From contig VBON01000158.1 of assembly GCA_005877525.1 (NCBI GenBank), forward strand, positions 580-7,317: 6,738 nt of DNA, in the 5' to 3' direction. Position numbers and translations under genes: made by a program. This document shows positions 1-4,773 of the stretch, piece by piece. The notes under the pieces were generated by a model, which worked only from the letters and a program-made list of their open reading frames with translations, made no database searches and was not told where the DNA came from. Numbering within the stretch: position 1 is the stretch's first letter; each line of letters opens with the position of its first letter. This DNA comes from Nitrospirota bacterium (GTDB taxonomy: Bacteria; Nitrospirota; Nitrospiria; Nitrospirales; NS-4).

Positions 1-1
1 T

Positions 2-124
2 TCACAATACGCTGTAGGCGACTGGCGGATCTTCTACTCGCTCGATCAGAGCTCAAATGTTGTTGACGTGCACCTGATCGCGCACTGCAAAGCGCTCCGT
101 CAGGTGAAGCGCCAAGGTTCCTGA
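2..124 (+). CDS. RelE/ParE-type toxin, C-terminal fragment (cut by window edge)
   Basis: The frame is open from base 2 to the TGA at 122-124 and encodes the last 40 residues of a protein. The run VGDWRIFYSLD, then VVDVHLIAHCKA, matches the last strands of RelE/ParE-fold toxins, whose family pattern is roughly VGDYRVxYxxD followed by VxxIxHRxxxY. In this family these strands belong to the mRNA-interferase or gyrase-inhibitor core. The catalytic region and start lie outside the window, so toxin type and activity cannot be judged. No antitoxin-like ORF follows; any partner would have to be upstream. The final residues (KRQGS) diverge from the usual RREVYR ending. Family assignment is moderately sure from a short fragment. 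Confidence 0.6.
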   Translation, partial: SQYAVGDWRIFYSLDQSSNVVDVHLIAHCKALRQVKRQGS

Positions 125-157
125 TTTACCCTCATTGACCACGATCTTGGGTATATA

Positions 158-186
158 TTGACTTCACCTAAGGTGTTAACTATAGT
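158..186 (+). promoter_or_regulatory. Sigma70-type promoter for the 41-residue zinc-ribbon gene
   Basis: TTGACT at 158-163 (consensus TTGACA), a 17-bp spacer and TATAGT at 181-186 (consensus TATAAT) form a near-consensus promoter. It ends 36 bp before the start codon at 223, in a locally AT-rich stretch. It is the best promoter match in the window. Confidence 0.65.
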
Positions 187-189
187 TAA
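165..189. promoter_or_regulatory. Two adjacent palindromes inside the promoter (candidate operator)
   Basis: CACCTAAGGTG (165-175, perfect arms around one central base) lies in the promoter spacer and abuts TTAACTATAGTTAA (176-189, a perfect 14-bp palindrome) that covers the -10 box. Dyads in this position are typical of repressor operators. The regulator is not identified; the toxin-antitoxin system ending at 124 or the zinc-ribbon protein itself are possible sources. Confidence 0.4.
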
Positions 190-222
190 AAAGTATTGTA
201 TAGCTATTACCGGGAGGTGAGG

Positions 223-348
223 ATGCCTAAATGCTATAAATGCTTGAAACCGATGCCAGGCAATAACGGGGTGATGCTCTGTCGAATCTGTAAAGGAAAA
301 GCGACTACCTTAAAAGCGTCCCGCGTGTCAGGACTGCCCTCTCTGTAA
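223..348 (+). CDS. Small CxxC...CxxC zinc-ribbon-like protein, 41 aa
   Basis: This short ORF begins at ATG 223 after a strong Shine-Dalgarno run (GGGAGGTGAGG) and ends at TAA 346-348. It encodes a basic 41-residue protein with two CxxC knuckles, C4-x2-C7 and C20-x2-C23, separated by 12 residues. That is the usual geometry of a treble-clef or zinc-ribbon mini-domain, so binding one zinc ion is likely. The C-terminal part (KGKATTLKASR) is basic and could contact nucleic acid. The well-placed promoter and ribosome binding site argue that it is a real gene. The exact family is not recognised. It might be a stand-alone regulator of its own promoter or a fragment of a larger zinc-ribbon protein. 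Confidence 0.65.
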   Translation: MPKCYKCLKPMPGNNGVMLCRICKGKATTLKASRVSGLPSL

Positions 349-376
349 TATCTCCATAAATCGCAACTCTCCGGTC

Positions 377-1030
377 CTATGAAAGAGAAGCGCGCTCCTG
401 GGCAGGTTCCCGCCGCCAGAGATAAGTCGCTAATTGGACGTGGTCGCGTGTGAGGATCCGCTTCAGCAGCCGGTCGTGAGCGGGAGAGTCGGTCGCCGCC
501 TCAAGCGCGTAACGCTGACAGAACTGGATCGTGTACCACAGCGCTGCCGACGTCTTGACCAACATCATCCCATACTCGAATGCGCGCTCCGGATCGTATT
601 TAAGACCGGACAGCCGGCGAACCTCCGCGAGCGATATCGGATGGGACACCCACTGCGCGTCGAGCCACGACGCGAACACAGCCGCGTCGTCGCCACGCTC
701 GTCGAACCCTCGCCGGAACCGAGGCTCATCGCGAAGCGCCGAATGAAACATCTGCCGCCAGTCACGATCCGCTAAATCTCTATCGATCCGACCGCCCATC
801 TCCGCGCTGATGGCTCCGCTCACGTTATGGCCCTGAACAATCCGGCCCGATGCGTACAGATCTGGATACTGGTCGCTGATTCGGTCCGGGAACGCCATCG
901 TTCCGCACATGGGAGTCAATTGCAGCGCCATGTAGTCCCGGAAATGCACGAGCGCGTATGCGGATAAGAGATGTTCGAGGGTTTCACGCGAACAGAGATG
1001 AAAGGGATAGTAGAACGCCGCCCGATCCAT
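377..1030 (-). CDS. Conserved-looking hypothetical protein, 217 aa
   Basis: A long minus-strand frame ending at TAG 377-379. I choose ATG at 1030 (MDRAAFYYPFHLC...). A TTG at 1072 would add 14 residues, and the frame stays open to a TAA at 1133-1135; neither start has a convincing Shine-Dalgarno. The protein is soluble, with no signal peptide or membrane segment. It is rich in aromatic and charged residues, with blocks such as FYYPFHLCSRETLEHLL, HFRDYMALQLTPMCGT and GRIVQGHNVSGAIS. The C-terminal half looks helical and carries many His and Arg. I do not recognise the family and assign no function. It is divergent to the cupredoxin gene. A plus-strand frame at 434-775 is its shadow. Confidence 0.72.
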   Translation of the reverse strand: MDRAAFYYPFHLCSRETLEHLLSAYALVHFRDYMALQLTPMCGTMAFPDRISDQYPDLYASGRIVQGHNVSGAISAEMGGRIDRDLADRDWRQMFHSALRDEPRFRRGFDERGDDAAVFASWLDAQWVSHPISLAEVRRLSGLKYDPERAFEYGMMLVKTSAALWYTIQFCQRYALEAATDSPAHDRLLKRILTRDHVQLATYLWRREPAQERASLS

Positions 1031-1134
1031 CGCCCAGTCTATCCCATCAGCTTTCGGAGTTGCACGCAACAAGAGATCTGCTTGCCATTTTTGTACCGCT
1101 TCACTACGCTGAGTTTCTCCATCAAGGAGGGCTT

Positions 1135-1188
1135 ATGGCGAAGAGAGCATCCGAAGATGGCAAAAATATAACACCCGGTACGGGATAA
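1135..1188 (+). CDS. 17-codon ORF in frame with, and just upstream of, the cupredoxin gene
   Basis: ATG 1135 follows a perfect AAGGAGG (1124-1130) with a 4-nt spacer. It encodes MAKRASEDGKNITPGTG and ends at TAA 1186-1188. The stop lies seven codons before the cupredoxin ATG at 1210 and the two frames are the same. It may be a leader peptide translationally coupled to the cupredoxin. Alternatively it may be the original 5' end of that gene cut off by a nonsense change, because the cupredoxin signal peptide lacks the usual basic n-region while the intervening codons read FARRSGN. Evidence for translation is the ribosome binding site only. Confidence 0.3.
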   Translation: MAKRASEDGKNITPGTG

Positions 1189-1209
1189 TTCGCGAGGAGG
1201 TCGGGAAAC

Positions 1210-2016
1210 ATGTTGTACGTTCTTCTGATGGGGTTGCTGCTGTCTCTGCATCAACCTGCGTTTGCCGCAGATACTGTCTCTTTCGCGGCCTTTGATTATG
1301 GGTTTTCAGGGCCCGACTCGGTGCCATCAGGTGTGGCGACCGTGGAGATCGTCAACCGGGGACACGAGCTGCACCATGCTCAACTGATTCGGTTGTTGGA
1401 AGGGAAAACCGCACAGAATTTTGAGGAGGCTCTGAAAGCAGATCCATTCAGCTTTCCGAAGTGGGCATTGCTTGCCGGCGGGCCGAATGCGGTCATTCCT
1501 GGTGAACAGGCGACGGCAATTATGAAGCTCGAGCCAGGGAACTATCTTGTCATCTGCTTGATCCCGGATAAACAAAATATTCCCCACGTGGCGCTAGGCA
1601 TGGCAAAGCCATTTCAAGTGGTTGGTAATCCACAGACGGCGGAACTTCCGAGCGGCAGTCTCCGGATCGGTGAACTAGATTTCAGCTTTTCAATCCCCGC
1701 CCCTATTGCACCCGGCCATCACATCATTCGGGTCCGCAATAACGGCGCCGCGCCGCATGAAGTCGTCCTGGTGCAATTGCCGCCTGCTGTTTCCATTGCG
1801 GACTTTGCGCGCGCGGCGGCAAATCCGGAGAGCGCACCGCCACCTGGAAAGCCCGTCGGCGGGGTAACCGGCTTACAGCCGGGAGCCGAGGCCGCCTTTA
1901 CGGCCGAGCTCGTGCCGGGAAAATATGGATTGATTTGCTTCTTCCCGGATGAACGAGGAGCGCCTCACTTCACCCGGGGAATGATGGCCGAATTTACGGT
2001 GGCATCGAATAGATAA
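1210..2016 (+). CDS. Secreted tandem cupredoxin-like protein (two plastocyanin-fold domains)
   Basis: A 268-residue protein with a hydrophobic signal segment (residues 2-13) and a likely cleavage at AFA-A (19/20), so probably periplasmic. Two homologous domains follow, about residues 22-137 and 148-265. Each has an early His (H55; H183) and a late block ICxxPDxxxxPHxxxGM giving C116-H126-M131 and C243-H253-M258. The His-Cys-His-Met set is that of type 1 copper sites, though the Cys-to-His gap (10) is longer than in classical plastocyanin. Both domains keep all ligands, so two copper centres and an electron-transfer or copper-handling role are plausible but inferred. The AGGAGG ribosome site sits 9 nt from ATG. 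The n-region has no Lys or Arg, which is odd; see the 17-codon ORF upstream. Confidence 0.88.
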   Translation: MLYVLLMGLLLSLHQPAFAADTVSFAAFDYGFSGPDSVPSGVATVEIVNRGHELHHAQLIRLLEGKTAQNFEEALKADPFSFPKWALLAGGPNAVIPGEQATAIMKLEPGNYLVICLIPDKQNIPHVALGMAKPFQVVGNPQTAELPSGSLRIGELDFSFSIPAPIAPGHHIIRVRNNGAAPHEVVLVQLPPAVSIADFARAAANPESAPPPGKPVGGVTGLQPGAEAAFTAELVPGKYGLICFFPDERGAPHFTRGMMAEFTVASNR

Positions 2017-2037
2017 CTCTTCGGGGCTAGAGAGCCT

Positions 2038-2058
2038 ATCAGTGGCCAATCAGTGGCC
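2038..2058. repeat. Short tandem direct repeat ATCAGTGGCC x2
   Basis: ATCAGTGGCC occurs at 2038-2047 and again at 2049-2058 with one base between. The second copy covers the stop and last codons of the small minus-strand ORF; the first lies beyond its stop. It is probably a local slippage duplication. Confidence 0.5.
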
Positions 2059-2130
2059 GACCCCCAGCAACCACAGTATAATGATCAAGCCTAACGGCAC
2101 GCCGAGCAGCCAAAGTAGAATTAAGACCAT
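2050..2130 (-). CDS. Single-span hydrophobic mini-protein, 26 aa
   Basis: On the minus strand, ATG at 2130 follows AAAGGAG with a 7-nt spacer, and the frame ends at TGA 2052-2050. The 26 residues are almost all Leu, Ile, Val, Gly and Trp with no charged side chain, ending GVGH. That is enough for one membrane helix and little else. The segment LLWLLGV is repeated as ILWLLGV 14 residues later, around a central PLG, so it could also form a short hairpin. Its excellent ribosome site and its place just downstream of another leftward membrane-protein gene support a real gene. Such tiny membrane proteins often modulate larger membrane complexes or respond to stress; that role is inference. Confidence 0.58.
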   Translation of the reverse strand: MVLILLWLLGVPLGLIIILWLLGVGH

Positions 2131-2163
2131 CGCAGTTCTCCTTTCATTATCATCGTTACATGG

Positions 2164-2754
2164 TTAGGCGGTTCGCACTTTTGCGCGCGACGCGCGTTCG
2201 TCCTCTGTTAGTTTGGACCGGCGGAAGGAAATCCGCATCGGTTGTCCAGAGCCCATCCAGCTTCCAATAGTCGCGCCCATCAAGCCCAAAAGCAGTGCTG
2301 TGAGACTGCCAAGTGCACTATTCCTCGCGATTATCGCTGCATTGGGGTCTATCTCCTTCGGGCTGACAACCCAGGCTGGAGTGCCGGCCAGCCCACCGTA
2401 CCAGCCGCCAAAATAGACGCCGGCACCCAACGCCGTCACAATCAGCAAAATAGGAGTGGCGACCGTCCACACGATACCGCCATGGAGAATCGCCCTTTCG
2501 CTTTGGCGGAAACCTCCAATCATGCACGCGCTCCAGCCACCCGCAACGAACGCCAAAAAGGCGCCGAACACGCTGAAGACCAGTGCGCCGAAACTAAAGT
2601 CGCTCCATGATGTGACCCGCACACCGATTTTATGGGCACCTAACGCGATGCCTGCTAGCCCAAAGACCAGCGCAACAGACACGGCAGCCAATGCGCCCAC
2701 CCAAACGGCCGACCAGTCCACCGGCCAGTGGAAGCCTCTTTCATCCATGTCCAT
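2164..2754 (-). CDS. Four-helix integral membrane protein, 196 aa
   Basis: The start chosen is ATG 2754 (MDMDERGFHWPVDW), which has a GAGG about 6 nt upstream; a longer start at 2805 would add a charged 17-residue stretch without a comparable ribosome site. Predicted membrane helices lie near residues 14-40, 54-80, 89-112 and 145-166. The pattern W-x-A-V-W-x-G-A-L-A at the start, FVAGGW at the end of helix 2 and LHGGIVW at the start of helix 3 resembles a widespread bacterial family with sequences like RVSWGAVFAG...AGGxxAGRL...LHGLVTW, whose function is unknown. The C-terminal tail is basic (RRSKLTEDERASRAK) and probably cytoplasmic. The 26-residue membrane peptide gene lies 33 bp downstream on the same strand and may be co-transcribed. 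Confidence 0.85.
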   Translation of the reverse strand: MDMDERGFHWPVDWSAVWVGALAAVSVALVFGLAGIALGAHKIGVRVTSWSDFSFGALVFSVFGAFLAFVAGGWSACMIGGFRQSERAILHGGIVWTVATPILLIVTALGAGVYFGGWYGGLAGTPAWVVSPKEIDPNAAIIARNSALGSLTALLLGLMGATIGSWMGSGQPMRISFRRSKLTEDERASRAKVRTA

Positions 2755-2934
2755 GGTTCCCTCTCTCTCGGTTCGGACATACCGCACGTTTTTTAGTGTA
2801 ACCACTTCAGTTCTGGGGACAATTGGATAAATGCAGGCTGTGGCAAAAGAAAATGTCCAGCTTGATAGTTCGCGGGGAGTCTTAAAGACAGGCGGGGGCT
2901 CGGGAAAAAGGAACTTGCTCTAGCTTTTACTGGA

Positions 2935-3153
2935 TCAAGAATTTCTAGTTCCCATTAAAAGCAGCACAATGCCTCCGATGAGCGCCGCTCCGCCGACAAG
3001 CGGCGGAAGCGGAATGGTCTTCTCTTTCTCGACCGTGGCTTTAAGTGGACCGATATCCAGAACCTTTTCTTGGGTGGTATAGGTGATGCCTTGGTAGGCA
3101 AATGCCACCACGCCCAGAATGATCAGCACGATGCCGAGCAGCTTGGTATTCAT
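2935..3153 (-). CDS. Two-helix small membrane protein, 72 aa
   Basis: The start at ATG 3153 has a perfect AAAGGAGG 6 nt upstream. Helix 1 spans about residues 5-22 and helix 2 about 51-68. Between them is a hydrophilic, partly extended segment (ITYTTQEKVLDIGPLKAT, then VEKEKTIPLPP). This layout, with GITYTT..EKVLDIGP and IPLPPLxGG, is one I recognise as a common small conserved bacterial membrane protein of unknown function. The loop is probably periplasmic or cytoplasmic depending on topology, which cannot be decided here. It is separated by 180 bp from the next leftward gene, so it likely has its own promoter in 3154-3300, a region it shares divergently with the lipoprotein gene at 3301. 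Confidence 0.85.
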   Translation of the reverse strand: MNTKLLGIVLIILGVVAFAYQGITYTTQEKVLDIGPLKATVEKEKTIPLPPLVGGAALIGGIVLLLMGTRNS

Positions 3154-3189
3154 AATTATCCTCCTTTGTGTTGGGCAAGAATGATAGAG

Positions 3190-3206
3190 AGAAACCTTTC
3201 TGCCAA
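3190..3206 (-). promoter_or_regulatory. Weak sigma54-like promoter candidate for the 72-aa membrane protein gene
   Basis: Reading the minus strand from 3206: TTGGCA, then AAAGG, then TTTCT. The TGGCA and TT-C elements are spaced as in the sigma54 consensus TGGCACG-N4-TTGCA, about 37 bp before the start codon. The key -12 GC is imperfect (TC), so this is only a candidate. Confidence 0.2.
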
Positions 3207-3210
3207 CCCA

Positions 3211-3265
3211 TCCTTAGGTGGTCGCTCCTTCCTCCTTAGGGGTTATGACATTTCCAGTCCTTAGG
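3211..3265. repeat. Three copies of TCCTTAGG in a divergent promoter region
   Basis: TCCTTAGG occurs at 3211-3218, 3233-3240 and 3258-3265, with start-to-start distances of 22 and 25 bp. The first is embedded in an imperfect dyad CCATCCTTAGGTGG. The array lies between the divergent genes ending at 3153 and starting at 3301, as expected for a multi-site operator. A related sequence, CACCTAAGG, is in the promoter at 165-173. Confidence 0.4.
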
Positions 3266-3273
3266 TAGACAAT
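3245..3273 (+). promoter_or_regulatory. Candidate sigma70 promoter for the lipoprotein gene at 3301
   Basis: ATGACA (3245-3250), 17 bp, GACAAT (3268-3273) is a moderate match to TTGACA-17-TATAAT. The third TCCTTAGG copy falls in its spacer. It ends 27 bp before the ATG, giving a short leader. Confidence 0.33.
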
Positions 3274-3300
3274 CTAAATGGAAATGTACGGGAGGGGATA

Positions 3301-3723
3301 ATGAAAACTTCAACCGGCGTCGTGCTATTGCTGTGCGGTGCGGTTCTTGCGGGCTGCGAATCCTATTCGGATTATCCCCCCAAGCTGGAATCCGCAGGGA
3401 CGCCGGCATACGGTCGCGTTCCGTCTCCAGGGGAAATCGAAATCTGCAATACGTACGCGCAGGACCAGACTAAAAATGGACCTTCCGAGGCGTTGAAGGA
3501 GATGTCAGTCGGTGTCGGGAGCGCTCCGATCGGTGCCGCCGGAGATGCCATAGGGCCGGGTACGCGCTTTGGAATCGATGCGGCTCAACGTGATACGCCG
3601 GGTTACGAAGAGGCCTATCGATCATGTATGGCTAAGCGCGTGCTGCATATGAACCCGCGTCCATCCCTTTTCTGCTTGAGGGGTAGTCAGCGAGAGCTCC
3701 GCATGCTTCAACGCGAGCGTTAA
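3301..3723 (+). CDS. Lipoprotein with a rearranged, foreign C-terminal tail, 140 aa
   Basis: The signal peptide ends in lipobox LAGC (C19), so the mature protein is lipid-anchored with E at +2. Start ATG 3301 follows GGGAGGGG. Residues 1-113 are paralogous to the 137-aa lipoprotein at 4316: both have YPP after the Cys, a VPS/VPT-xx-x-I-x-x-CN-x-YA-x-xQTK block, and end AYRSCMAKR versus AYSTCMSQR. The glycine-zipper centre seen in the paralogue is shorter and degraded here (VGVGSAPIGAAGDAIG). After R113 the paralogue ends GY-stop, whereas this one reads on for 27 unrelated, Arg-rich residues to TAA 3721. That tail is the antisense of the following gene, contributed by the left arm of the inverted repeat. 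Function of the family is unknown; envelope structure or stress response is a guess. Confidence 0.8.
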   Translation: MKTSTGVVLLLCGAVLAGCESYSDYPPKLESAGTPAYGRVPSPGEIEICNTYAQDQTKNGPSEALKEMSVGVGSAPIGAAGDAIGPGTRFGIDAAQRDTPGYEEAYRSCMAKRVLHMNPRPSLFCLRGSQRELRMLQRER

Positions 3724-3880
3724 TTGTTCCTGAACCTTGGTGAGCGCCGTCATGGGTGAGGCTTGAGACTCGGCTGCCCCAAGGAACAATTAACGCTCGC
3801 GTTGAAGCATGCGGAGCTCTCGCTGACTACCCCTCAAGCAGAAAAGGGATGGACGCGGGTTCATATGCAGCACGTGCTTA
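3633..3880. repeat. Long inverted repeat: 99-bp arms, 50-bp spacer
   Basis: Left arm 3633-3731 is the reverse complement of right arm 3782-3880 at 98 of 99 positions. 93 bp are perfect (3639-3731 with 3782-3874), and the one mismatch is 3638/3875. The spacer is 3732-3781. The right arm is native coding sequence of the gene that continues to 4209. The left arm and spacer, read on the minus strand, continue that gene upstream. The outermost 6-7 bp of match (TAAGCGCG against TAAGCACG) fall within native lipoprotein sequence and look like breakpoint microhomology rather than duplication. Single strands or transcripts could form a very stable hairpin. I checked base pairing along the arm by hand. 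Confidence 0.95.
3639..3781 (-). pseudogene. Inverted copy of the 5' coding region of the 3763-4209 gene
   Basis: On the minus strand from 3780 the frame reads GAAESQASPMTALTKVQEQ and then runs into LTLALKHAELSL, the same residues encoded by the right arm on the plus strand. AAES looks like residues just after a signal-peptide cleavage site. So this 143-bp segment preserves the lost N-terminal coding region of the downstream gene in reverse orientation. It has no start signal of its own and meets a TGA at 3622-3624 inside the antisense of the lipoprotein gene, so it is a fragment and not a working gene. Confidence 0.6.
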
Positions 3881-4209
3881 ACATTCTTGAAGGAAAGGGC
3901 GGGGCCGACTATCAAGCTAAAGTGGAGAATCCAGGTGATGGGTATGGAGCCGTGAACTACCTCAAGGACGCGAATGCGTTAGTTGGAGCAGACAGCAAGG
4001 CGGCTCAAGGTATAGAGTTCACCTTCGCGTATTTGAATGAGGCCGTGGAGCATGCGAACGATGCTCTGCGGGCCGATACGATGAAAAAGATCCAGCGCAA
4101 TGCTGGCTTAGTTGTAGGCATGCTCACGGCAGCTCTGGGGCGACCTGAGTCGGAGACACCCATCGTGGGGGCGTTGGCCTTCACATTAAAGACGCTTCGG
4201 TCTCCATAA
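3763..4209 (+). CDS. Helical His-containing protein, N-terminally truncated by rearrangement
   Basis: The frame is open from the TGA at 3757-3759 to TAA 4207-4209. The first usable start is TTG 3763, without a properly spaced ribosome site, so translation is doubtful. The first six residues (MRLGCP) come from the inverted spacer and are not native; the native sequence starts at residue 7 (KEQLTLALKHAELS). The rest is a mostly helical protein of about 140 residues with the blocks HMQHVLNILEG, VENPGDGYGAVNYL and NEAVEHANDAL. Histidines 16, 34, 37 and 97 could bind a metal. I recognise the H-x2-HVxNxLEG plus NPGDG pattern as that of an exported family of unknown function, normally with a signal peptide, which is missing here. 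Its neighbours are two envelope lipoproteins. Confidence 0.55.
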   Translation: MRLGCPKEQLTLALKHAELSLTTPQAEKGWTRVHMQHVLNILEGKGGADYQAKVENPGDGYGAVNYLKDANALVGADSKAAQGIEFTFAYLNEAVEHANDALRADTMKKIQRNAGLVVGMLTAALGRPESETPIVGALAFTLKTLRSP

Positions 4210-4315
4210 TACGGCGCCCCTACCTTTCGTTCCAATCATTCCTCGTTTTGGGACTACCCAAACCATCACTCCCCTGTATTAATTAACATAGTATTGAACC
4301 TAAGAGGAGGCAGCT

Positions 4316-4729
4316 ATGAAAATTTCAGCACTTGGAGTATTGCTGCTGGCTGGCAGCACGATCCTGGCAGCCTGTGATGGGAACCGCAATTATCCACCCC
4401 CCTCAAGCGCTACACCTGTCGCCTCATCCTCGGGAAAGGTGCCGACGCAGGCGGATATAGATGCGTGCAATGAGTACGCCCACAATCAAACTAAGACCGG
4501 AACGGGAGAAGTCGTAAAGGATGCCGCAATCGGCGGAGTAGGGGGAGCAGCGGTTGGCGCCGGTGGCGGTGCCATTGCGGGTGGCGGATCCGGCGCGGGA
4601 AAAGGCGCAGCAATCGGCGGGCTGGTCGGTGTGGCAGCCGGCACACTGTATGGGCTGAATGAAAATAAACGCGGGACAGCGGGTTACGAGTCTGCGTACA
4701 GTACCTGCATGTCTCAGCGCGGCTACTGA
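4316..4729 (+). CDS. Glycine-zipper lipoprotein, 137 aa
   Basis: Start ATG 4316 follows AGAGGAGG. The signal peptide ends at lipobox LAAC (C20). The +2 residue is Asp, which in E. coli retains lipoproteins in the inner membrane; whether that rule holds here is unknown. A Ser/Pro-rich linker leads to VPTQADIDACNEYAHNQTK. A long glycine zipper follows at about residues 70-105, with repeated GG, GA and GAG steps (GGVGGAAVGAGGGAIAGGG), and then YGLNENKRGTAGYESAYSTCMSQRGY. C48 and the Cys in STCM could pair. Glycine-zipper domains of this kind insert or pack in membranes (YMGG or Omp type). It is the intact paralogue of the 3301 lipoprotein and ends 45 bp before a strong terminator. Confidence 0.88.
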   Translation: MKISALGVLLLAGSTILAACDGNRNYPPPSSATPVASSSGKVPTQADIDACNEYAHNQTKTGTGEVVKDAAIGGVGGAAVGAGGGAIAGGGSGAGKGAAIGGLVGVAAGTLYGLNENKRGTAGYESAYSTCMSQRGY

Positions 4730-4773
4730 TTCTGTCGGTCACAAAGGGCAGTCCCCCCGGCGCCCAAAAAAGA

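Noticed and set aside
434..775. Plus-strand frame of 113 codons
   Set aside because: It is antisense to the 377-1030 gene, lacks a ribosome site and has an Arg-rich low-complexity translation typical of a shadow frame.
2017..2049. Terminator after the cupredoxin gene (GGCT-AGAG-AGCC)
   Set aside because: Only a 4-bp stem and no T-tract.
2242..2830. Plus-strand frames opposite the four-helix membrane protein gene
   Set aside because: The minus-strand reading gives clear membrane helices and a ribosome site; the plus-strand readings are shadow compositions.
2831..2923. Thirty-codon plus-strand ORF starting MQAVAKENVQ
   Set aside because: No proper Shine-Dalgarno, no recognisable feature, and the interval lies between two leftward genes; I see no other feature in 2806-2934.
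3633..3880. Insertion sequence or MITE ends
   Set aside because: The arms are coding sequence of the neighbouring gene, there is no target-site duplication, and no transposase is present.
4247..4262. TTTGGG-ACTA-CCCAAA hairpin before the second lipoprotein gene
   Set aside because: A 6-bp stem with no U-tract and no clear position relative to a promoter; could be chance.
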